Below, one piece after another: positions 7,983 through 13,807 of a DNA stretch of 19,161 bases. Under the pieces are notes generated by a model. That model saw only the letters and a list, made by a program, of their open reading frames with translations, was not told the origin of the DNA and ran no database searches. The first letter of the stretch is position 1. Every line of letters starts with the position of its first letter. This DNA is from Candidatus Tepidiaquacellales bacterium UBA6667 (GTDB lineage Bacteria > Bacteroidota > Ignavibacteria > Tepidaquicellales > Tepidaquicellaceae), in NCBI GenBank assembly GCA_002455255.1, contig DKKL01000019.1:1-19161 (forward strand). The letters are read 5' to 3'. Both the position numbers and the translations under genes were made by a program.

Positions 7983-8186
7983 TTATACTGCTCTAACATT
8001 TGATGCCTTCATTCCCTTACCATCTTCGATAAGTTCATACTCGACATCCACGCCATCTTCTAAAGTCTTAAAAGATTTATCTGTTGCGATTGCTGAAAAA
8101 TGAACAAAAATGTCCTTTCCATCATCATCAACGATAAATCCAAAACCTTTTTTAGCATCGAACCATTTGACTTTACCTTTCGGCAT
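7983..8186 (-). CDS. Cold-shock domain protein (CspA family)
   Basis: A 67-aa single cold-shock domain that binds single-stranded RNA and DNA and melts RNA structure. RNP1 is KGFGFI (13-18) and RNP2 is DIFVHF (25-30), and the opening GKVKWFDAKKGFGFI is canonical. The ATG is preceded by a strong GGAGGAG site (8190-8196), unusual in this AT-rich window. It has its own upstream leader of about 160 bases and a terminator directly after it, so it is probably expressed alone at a high level. Confidence 0.96.
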   Translation of the reverse strand: MPKGKVKWFDAKKGFGFIVDDDGKDIFVHFSAIATDKSFKTLEDGVDVEYELIEDGKGMKASNVRAV

Positions 8187-8189
8187 TGT

Positions 8190-8196
8190 CTCCTCC
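8190..8196 (-). promoter_or_regulatory. Strong Shine-Dalgarno of the cold-shock gene
   Basis: GGAGGAG on the minus strand sits three bases before the ATG at 8184-8186 (five bases counted from GGAGG). It is the best ribosome-binding site in the window and fits high-level translation of a cold-shock protein. Confidence 0.7.
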
Positions 8197-8211
8197 GTTA
8201 ATTTATTACTG

Positions 8212-8284
8212 TTAATTCAAATACATTCAACACAGACTAAAATACTTAAATTTATATTTGAATTAATCAGTGTAAGACTGTGTT
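8212..8284 (-). promoter_or_regulatory. Structured leader upstream of the cold-shock gene
   Basis: An 11-bp perfect inverted repeat, TTAATTCAAAT (8212-8222) and ATTTGAATTAA (8256-8266), is interleaved with a 7-bp pair, AACACAG (8229-8235) and CTGTGTT (8278-8284). The nesting order would form a pseudoknot if both paired in the transcript. It lies 26-98 bases before the ATG, in the position of the long regulatory leaders known for cspA-type genes. Whether the region is transcribed is not shown. Confidence 0.35.
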
Positions 8285-8347
8285 AATGTAAAAATAGACA
8301 TATAATATCATATATTCAATTATATAACTCATAATTGTGAATATTTA

Positions 8348-8872
8348 TTATTTTATTAATTTTACCTCTGTTCGGTAGGTTTTCACATAATTTACATAAT
8401 TTTGAGCACTTTGGGCTACTCCGTCAATTTCTTCCGGCTTTAAATCTCTGATTATTTTTCCGGGAACTCCGGCTACTAATACACCTTCGGGTACTTTAAA
8501 TTTTTCTTTTACCAATGTTCCTGCCGCTATAATCACATTACTGCTTATTTCACAATCGTCAAGTAATGTAGCGTTCATTCCGATTAAAATATTATTTTTT
8601 AGTTTGCATCCGTGAACTACTGCATTATGCCCGATTGTTACATCATCTCCGATAATCAACGGATAATAATCGTGGAATACATGAAGTGTGCTATTATCCT
8701 GAACATTCGTTCGCTTCCCGATTCTGACAAAATTCACATCACCTCTGATTACAGAATTGAACCAGACACTTGAGTCATCGTCAATTTCAACATCACCGAC
8801 AATGTGAACACCGTCGCAAATATAAACTGTTTCTTTAATTAAAGGAGTTATACCCTTATATGAATATATCAT
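8348..8872 (-). CDS. Gamma-class carbonic anhydrase-like hexapeptide protein
   Basis: A 174-aa left-handed beta-helix protein of the gamma carbonic anhydrase (YrdA/PaaY/Cam-like) family. Hexapeptide repeats run through residues 15-130 (for example VEIDDDSSVWFNSVIRGDVN and IGDDVTIGHNAVVHGC). The three expected zinc histidines are H64 (NSTLHV), H82 and H87 (IGHNAVVHGC), so zinc binding is likely. Many family members show weak or no carbonic anhydrase activity, so the reaction is unproven. Its ATG overlaps the E2 stop (ATGA), making it the last gene of the cobO-JAB-E2 operon. A link to that system is only positional. Confidence 0.88.
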   Translation of the reverse strand: MIYSYKGITPLIKETVYICDGVHIVGDVEIDDDSSVWFNSVIRGDVNFVRIGKRTNVQDNSTLHVFHDYYPLIIGDDVTIGHNAVVHGCKLKNNILIGMNATLLDDCEISSNVIIAAGTLVKEKFKVPEGVLVAGVPGKIIRDLKPEEIDGVAQSAQNYVNYVKTYRTEVKLIK

Positions 8873-9426
8873 TTTAAATCTATTATAATTTCATTATCGT
8901 TATTAAGGTCAGATTTTAATTCAATTTCAATTTCACCCATTCTCAATTCTTTATTATCCACAGGAAACAAATCTTCATTTTCTCTTGCCCATTTTGCAGC
9001 AATTCCGTTTAAAGGAGAAGTTACATTATAATTTTTATACTGAATCATTTCACCAATTTGATAAATTATATCAGCCAAAGTTTCACCGGGAGCCCAAAAG
9101 TCACCAATGCAAATATCATTTGGCGATGCTATCCTGAAATTCGGATGAAAAATCTCAGTCAGCATAAAACATTGTGGTTTAATCTTAGGATAATCTATGT
9201 GCAGGTAAATTTCAATTTTATGTTCAGAAATTTTTTCGATTATTTTATTTTCTTTAGTTGACTCAGGATTTAATTTTATTCCCGTAATATTTTTATATAT
9301 CACAAAATATCTTTCAGGTATATTATCATCACTGTCATCATAAATTAATTTTATATAAGGATGATTATAAAATTCATTTTTTAATTTTTCAAAATCTGAC
9401 TGAATTCTTCTTTGTCTCGGACTCAT
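8869..9426 (-). CDS. Ubiquitin-conjugating enzyme E2-like protein with catalytic cysteine
   Basis: A 185-aa protein with the UBC fold pattern. The N-terminal helix is RRIQSDFEKLKNEFYNHP, then beta strands, then IEIYLHIDYPKIKPQCFML, matching the E2 phrase 'YPfkPPkv'. H94-P95-N96 is the E2 HPN motif. The candidate catalytic cysteine is C106 in NDICIGDFW, twelve residues after H94 (about ten in eukaryotic E2s), followed by WAPGETLADII, which matches the E2 'WSPALTI' stretch, and a helix ending in SPLNGIAAKWARENEDLF, the equivalent of 'NPEIAELYKTD'. All key E2 features are present, so transfer of a ubiquitin-like protein through a thioester is plausible. It overlaps the JAB gene upstream (ATGA) and the carbonic anhydrase gene downstream (ATGA). 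No E1 or Ubl gene is in the window. Confidence 0.85.
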   Translation of the reverse strand: MSPRQRRIQSDFEKLKNEFYNHPYIKLIYDDSDDNIPERYFVIYKNITGIKLNPESTKENKIIEKISEHKIEIYLHIDYPKIKPQCFMLTEIFHPNFRIASPNDICIGDFWAPGETLADIIYQIGEMIQYKNYNVTSPLNGIAAKWARENEDLFPVDNKELRMGEIEIELKSDLNNDNEIIIDLK

Positions 9427-10421
9427 TTTCCAACCGGAATTTTTAATTTAGTTAAACCTGAAATATCAGATTCATTTTTTAAATTGTTAAGTTTCATAAT
9501 TTCTTCATATCTGTTTGAGTCATTCAAAAATCCGAATGCTATTCCCTTCAGATTGTCACCCTCTTTAATTTCATATTCAAAATAATTTCCTGATAATTCA
9601 TTTTCGATAATATGATCTTCAAGTTTTTGGTTCAATGCATTATAATCACGTTTAAGATTTTCATATTCGATTAAATCGGCAGTAAGAAGTTTTATATCAT
9701 CTTTCATCGTTGTAATCTGAAACAGCAAAAAAGCAGAGACTCCTAAATTTATAATCAATATCAAAATCAGAAAAATATTTTTACCGCTTTTGTTTTTGAT
9801 GTTATCATTCATATTTTCATTTTTAATTTCTTCAGAAGGTTCAATTTTTTCAGGGTTCTTAATAATTCTGTAATTATCCGTTTTAATTATATCATTATCT
9901 TTCCAAACAAAAAAACCGGTTTGATTTAACACAGGGTCAAATACATAAGCCACATTAAAATATAAATTAAAAAAATTTTTCTGAATAAATAAATCATATT
10001 CTGACAGAAAAACAGAATGACCGGGATGAGAATGATACCAACCAATAATTATTTCATCGGGATATTTATTCTCGAGTTCATCATTTATCTGTTGCCATGT
10101 TTCCGGCGTGAATGTAAGCCGAGATAAACTTGAGTTTATATGATCTGCTTTTATAAAATGTTTTATATAAACAAATTTTTCACCTGATACCAATTCACAG
10201 TTAAAACCGGTCAAGACTCCACCAAGTTCATTATTTTTGTCTGAAGATAAATGTACATTTATACCTGTAAGACAATCTTCATCAATAAAAATTATCAATT
10301 CATTTTTATTAAAATCAATTGATGAAGTTTCGGGAAAGTTATTAAAAATTTTAATTTTATTTTTTAAATTGCTTTCCAAATTAAAATTCAATCCCTTCCC
10401 TTGCAGGAATTCCCGCGTCAA
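9423..10421 (-). CDS. JAB/JAMM metalloprotease with membrane helix and LysM domain
   Basis: A three-part protein (332 aa from the longest start). A JAB/MPN domain covers roughly residues 40-185 with a complete JAMM motif: E65 (NNELGGVL), H130 and H132 (GWYHSHPGH), S140 and D143 (FLSEYD), that is E...H-x-H-x10-D, the zinc motif of deubiquitinases. A single transmembrane helix follows at about 215-236 (FLILILIINLGVSAFLLF), then a coiled-coil-like stretch (237-272) and a C-terminal LysM domain (about 281-331: YEIKEGDNLKGIAFGF ... LKIPVG). Positive residues before the helix predict the JAB domain in the cytoplasm and LysM in the periplasm. Start uncertain: TTG at 10421, 10391 or 10379; no ATG is available. 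The shorter starts sit behind the AAGGGAAGGGA sequence and better fit the cobO stop. Confidence 0.88.
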   Translation of the reverse strand: MTREFLQGKGLNFNLESNLKNKIKIFNNFPETSSIDFNKNELIIFIDEDCLTGINVHLSSDKNNELGGVLTGFNCELVSGEKFVYIKHFIKADHINSSLSRLTFTPETWQQINDELENKYPDEIIIGWYHSHPGHSVFLSEYDLFIQKNFFNLYFNVAYVFDPVLNQTGFFVWKDNDIIKTDNYRIIKNPEKIEPSEEIKNENMNDNIKNKSGKNIFLILILIINLGVSAFLLFQITTMKDDIKLLTADLIEYENLKRDYNALNQKLEDHIIENELSGNYFEYEIKEGDNLKGIAFGFLNDSNRYEEIMKLNNLKNESDISGLTKLKIPVGK

Positions 10422-11064
10422 AATAATGTTTCACTTTTCTCATTTCAGTTATTAAATCTGCTTTTTCTTCAAGACCATCCCAAAGCTTATGTCCTGTCAT
10501 TATAAATTCACAGTTTTTATTATTTTTATAAATATCAATCAATTCTTCTACCTGTTCTTTTTTAAGCAAGTGATATGCAACTGCTGCGACTGCTTCATCA
10601 AGTATTATCACATCATACTTATTGCTTTGGAGTAATTCTTTTGCAATTTTGAGTCCACGCTCTGCTTCTGCAAAATCTTCTTCCTGATTTTTAAACCTGA
10701 AAGTGCCGTCTTTGTTCATTCTTTCGCAACCGGTAGGATAAATTTCAATCGGGTAACCAATCTCACTCAGTTTTCTTAATATAATTCTTTCTGAATAATG
10801 TTCGTTTTGCCCGTCATATCCTTTATCAAACTGCACAATCGCTACTTTTTTACCGGCACCGATAGCCCGAATTGCCAAACCCATAACTGCAGTAGTTTTT
10901 CCTCTACCGTATCCGTAAGGTATATGAAAACAATTTTTTTCTTTATCACTCAATTTTTTATAATTTTCAATAGTCTGTTTAATTTTTTCATTATACTTTG
11001 TGCCTCCTGTTTTTTGAAGCTCGTCTATAATATCTTTATTTTGTATATCTTTATCTTTTTGCAT
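10381..11064 (-). CDS. cobO: Corrinoid adenosyltransferase (CobA/CobO type)
   Basis: ATP:cob(I)alamin adenosyltransferase of the CobA/CobO family, which makes adenosylcobalamin. The 227-aa protein has a P-loop GYGRGKTT (51-58, family version GxGKGKTT), VAIVQFDKG (74-82), the Walker-B-like VIILDEAVAA with D156-E157, the ITGxG-like IMTGHKLWDGL, and the hallmark end VKHYFDAGIPAREGIEF. The first 40 residues are a charged helical extension. It is the first gene of the overlapping operon with JAB, E2 and carbonic anhydrase. A relationship to cobalamin elsewhere in the operon is not visible. It starts with ATG 16 bases after a terminator (11081-11104) and has no Shine-Dalgarno. Confidence 0.9.
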   Translation of the reverse strand: MQKDKDIQNKDIIDELQKTGGTKYNEKIKQTIENYKKLSDKEKNCFHIPYGYGRGKTTAVMGLAIRAIGAGKKVAIVQFDKGYDGQNEHYSERIILRKLSEIGYPIEIYPTGCERMNKDGTFRFKNQEEDFAEAERGLKIAKELLQSNKYDVIILDEAVAAVAYHLLKKEQVEELIDIYKNNKNCEFIMTGHKLWDGLEEKADLITEMRKVKHYFDAGIPAREGIEF

Positions 11065-11080
11065 AAAATTTATTTAAAAT

Positions 11081-11104
11081 AAAAAGGGGCTAATGCCCCC
11101 CTTT
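11081..11104 (-). terminator. Terminator between the lipoprotein gene and cobO
   Basis: On the minus strand the stem AAAGGGGGGC / GCCCCTTTTT (five G-C pairs at the loop end, two G-T wobbles, three A-T pairs) encloses an ATTA loop and continues into ATTTTAAATA. It begins just after the lipoprotein stop (11107-11109) and ends 16 bases before the cobO ATG. Confidence 0.75.
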
Positions 11105-11106
11105 GT

Positions 11107-11475
11107 TCAATTCACAGGTTTATCATATTTTTCAAAAAACACTTCTTCGTTTTGTGGATCGTAAAATTTTCTTATCCAGATTTCAGAAGTATCTTTTTCG
11201 TTATATATATTTAAATAATATATAGTACCGCTTAATCTCTCCATAGTTACTTTTTTTGAATTTGAAGCCAATGGATATATTTGAGTAATTAAATAATTTT
11301 CTAATAATTCATCTTCGGTTTCAAGCAATTCATTCACAAGTGAATAACCAAACATTTCATCTTTTTCAAGTACAACTGTATCTTGATTTGATTGATTTTC
11401 CTGTTTTGTATCGTCATTTTTTCCACATCCGGAAATAAAAACAATACTTACAAATATTAAAAATAAAATTTTCAT
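11107..11475 (-). CDS. Small lipoprotein of unknown function, coupled to spt
   Basis: A 122-aa protein with a lipoprotein signal: a short N-terminus, a hydrophobic segment (ILFLIFVSIVFIS) and a lipobox ISGC with Cys17, followed by a charged, low-complexity linker (KNDDTKQENQSNQD). The mature part is acidic and has no family I recognise. Its ATG overlaps the spt TAA by one base, so it is likely translated with spt. Aspartate is not at position +2 (Gly is), which leaves outer-membrane placement open. Confidence 0.7.
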   Translation of the reverse strand: MKILFLIFVSIVFISGCGKNDDTKQENQSNQDTVVLEKDEMFGYSLVNELLETEDELLENYLITQIYPLASNSKKVTMERLSGTIYYLNIYNEKDTSEIWIRKFYDPQNEEVFFEKYDKPVN

Positions 11476-12668
11476 TATGAGATTATCCCGAGTTCTTTTC
11501 CGATTTCACCAAATGTTTCAAGTATTTTATCAAGATGTTGTTTTTCGTGAGTTGCCATATATGAAGTTCTAAGCATTGCCATATTTGCAGGTACACCGGG
11601 TGATATAAATGCATTAACAAAAATTCCCGCATCATAAAGTTTTCTCCAAAACTGAAAAACCAACATATCATCACCTAAGATTACAGGAACGATTGCACAT
11701 TGACCGTCAATTATTCTGAAACCCATATTTTTAAATCCGGTTCTCATATAGTCAGCATTTGCTATTAAACTTGTAATTCTTTCAGGTTCAGCAATTAATA
11801 TATCAAGAGCGGCATCTGCAGCAGCAACAGAGGCAGGAGTTGGCGATGCAGAAAAAATTAACGCAGGTGAATGATGTTTTATGTAATTTATGACAGCCCT
11901 CTCACCGGCAACAAATCCACCAAGCGAAGCAAATGTTTTTGAAAAAGTACCCATTGTCATATCAACCTGATCATTAAGTCCAAAATGAGAAGCCGTTCCC
12001 CTTCCGCCTTTGCCGATAACACCTGTCGAATGTGCATCATCAACAAGTATTCTCGCATTGTATTTCTTTGCGATTTCTACAAGTCTCGGAAGATTTACAA
12101 TTTCACCTGTAGTAGAGAATACTCCGTCAGTAACTAATAACTTCGCAGCATCAGCGGGAAGTTTTGCCATAACCTGTTCAAGAGAATCCATATCATTATG
12201 TTCATATCTTTTGAACTCGGCAAACTGACCTTTTGTCATAAGGTTTGCGGCAACTATACATGCGTGATTATCTTTGTCAGAGATTACAAAATCACCTCTT
12301 TGAACAAGTGTAGGAATTATACCCTGTGCGGTTTGATAACCTGTTGAAAATAACAAGACAGTTTCTTTTTCAAAATAATCAGCAAGTTTTTCTTCCAGTT
12401 TATTGTGCAGGTCAAGAGTTCCTGTCAGATATCTTGAGCCCGAGCAACCCGTTCCGTAATCCTGAATTGCTTTAATAGCAGCTTCTTTAACTTTTGGATG
12501 AGCGGTTAGCCCGAGATAATTATTCGACCCTGCCATAATTATTTTTCTTCCTTCAATCTGAACAACAGGACCTTCGTTTGCTTCAATAGCTCTAAAATAG
12601 GGATAAAATCCCATTGCTTTCACTTCATCAGCTCTTTTAAAATTATAACACTTCTGAAATAAATCCAT
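11475..12668 (-). CDS. spt: Serine palmitoyltransferase-like aminotransferase
   Basis: A PLP-dependent alpha-oxoamine synthase of 397 aa. The PLP lysine is K244 in GTFSKTFASLGGF, with H135 (DKDNHACIV) and D210/H213 (ILVDDAHSTG) as expected. The N-terminus AMGFYPYFRAIEANEG and the following AGSNNYLGLT resemble the Bacteroides serine palmitoyltransferase (recalled from BT_0870) more than glycine C-acetyltransferase or BioF, so the first step of sphingolipid synthesis (serine plus fatty acyl-CoA or acyl-ACP giving 3-ketosphinganine) is preferred. Kbl and BioF stay possible. A GAAAGAGG site precedes the ATG. A divergent SDR gene begins 122 bases away and a lipoprotein gene follows in coupled translation. 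Confidence 0.82.
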   Translation of the reverse strand: MDLFQKCYNFKRADEVKAMGFYPYFRAIEANEGPVVQIEGRKIIMAGSNNYLGLTAHPKVKEAAIKAIQDYGTGCSGSRYLTGTLDLHNKLEEKLADYFEKETVLLFSTGYQTAQGIIPTLVQRGDFVISDKDNHACIVAANLMTKGQFAEFKRYEHNDMDSLEQVMAKLPADAAKLLVTDGVFSTTGEIVNLPRLVEIAKKYNARILVDDAHSTGVIGKGGRGTASHFGLNDQVDMTMGTFSKTFASLGGFVAGERAVINYIKHHSPALIFSASPTPASVAAADAALDILIAEPERITSLIANADYMRTGFKNMGFRIIDGQCAIVPVILGDDMLVFQFWRKLYDAGIFVNAFISPGVPANMAMLRTSYMATHEKQHLDKILETFGEIGKELGIIS

Positions 12669-12773
12669 TTAACCTCTTTCTTATGTAAATTTTGTGTTTA
12701 TTTAATGTAAAATGTTAAAAAAATAGAATAGAAAATACTAATATTAATTTTTAACTTCTATGATATTTTTATT

Positions 12774-12781
12774 CAAATTTA
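12774..12781 (-). promoter_or_regulatory. Tentative Bacteroidota-type -7 box for spt
   Basis: On the minus strand the eight bases TAAATTTG match the Bacteroidota TAnnTTTG element and lie about 105 bases before the spt ATG. No good upstream TTG element at the usual spacing was seen, and the region is very AT-rich, so a chance match is possible. Confidence 0.2.
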
Positions 12782-12790
12782 ACGATTTTA

Positions 12791-13780
12791 ATGCCAAAAG
12801 CGTTCATAACAGGAGCTACGGGCTTTGTAGGAAGCCATCTCGCTGATAAATTACTTGAAAAAGGTTACGAAGTTTACTGCCTGAAAAGGTCAACATCATC
12901 CACAAAATGGCTTGACGGAAAAAATGTAAAATATGTTGACGGTGATTTATTCTCAAATGAAGTTCTAGAGAAAACAATTAATGAAATGGATTATGTATTT
13001 CATGTTGCAGGTGTTGTAAAAGCCAAAACAAAAGAAGGATTTGAAAAAGGTAATAATCTTGCAACAAAAAATTTAATCGAGATTACATATAAAGTTAATC
13101 CGGAAATTAAAAAATTTGTACATATTTCTTCCCTTGCCGCAGCAGGACCAACACCCACAGATACACCTTTGACCGAAGCAGACCAATGTAACCCGATTAC
13201 AACATACGGAGAAACGAAAAGACAAGCGGAGTTGGAAGTATTGAAATATTCCGATAAAATGAATGTAACTATAATCAGACCACCGGCAGTTTTTGGTCCG
13301 AGAGATGCTGAGATACTTGTATATTTCAAAACATTCCAATCAGGTCTGAACTCCGTAATCGGATTTGGTGAGAAATATTTAAGTTTAGTGTATGTAGAAG
13401 AACTTGTTGACGGAATAATACTCGCCGCAGAATCAGAGAAGTCAAACGGTCAAATTTATTTCATTTGTATGGATAAAGCATATAACTGGGATGAGATCGG
13501 CAGTATAACATCAAAAGTTTTAAACAAAAAAGCACTCAAGCTCGCACTTCCCCATTCAGTTGTTTTCACTGTGGGTTATATTGCAGAATTTTTCTCAAAA
13601 TTTCAAAAGAATGCTGCAACATTAAATGTAGAGAAATGCAAAGATATTACGCAAACAAGATGGGTTTGTTCAAACGAAAAAGCCAAAACCGAACTTGGTT
13701 ACAAACAGAAGTTGTCGCTTGAAGAAGCATTTGTGCTAACAATTGATTGGTATAAACAAGCCGGTTGGTTAAAAAAATAA
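12791..13780 (+). CDS. Extended SDR, NAD-dependent epimerase/reductase; CerR-like candidate
   Basis: A 329-aa extended short-chain dehydrogenase. The Rossmann motif TGATGFVGSH has glycines 8, 11 and 14. The catalytic pair is Y139 and K143 in YGETK, after the HISSLAAAGP stretch, and IIRPPAVFGPRD follows as usual in this family. Divergent pairing with spt makes it a candidate for a sphingoid-lipid reductase, because the Caulobacter ceramide reductase CerR is of the same family; this is inference from context. Other substrates (sugar nucleotides, sterol-like 3-ketones) fit the fold equally. The ATG has no Shine-Dalgarno. It is followed by argS 27 bases later. Confidence 0.85.
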   Translation: MPKAFITGATGFVGSHLADKLLEKGYEVYCLKRSTSSTKWLDGKNVKYVDGDLFSNEVLEKTINEMDYVFHVAGVVKAKTKEGFEKGNNLATKNLIEITYKVNPEIKKFVHISSLAAAGPTPTDTPLTEADQCNPITTYGETKRQAELEVLKYSDKMNVTIIRPPAVFGPRDAEILVYFKTFQSGLNSVIGFGEKYLSLVYVEELVDGIILAAESEKSNGQIYFICMDKAYNWDEIGSITSKVLNKKALKLALPHSVVFTVGYIAEFFSKFQKNAATLNVEKCKDITQTRWVCSNEKAKTELGYKQKLSLEEAFVLTIDWYKQAGWLKK

Positions 13781-13807
13781 TTTTTAAAATTTCTAAGATT
13801 AAAAAGA

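Noticed and set aside
13000..13329. A 109-aa minus-strand frame
   Set aside because: Antisense to the SDR gene with its Rossmann and YxxxK motifs.
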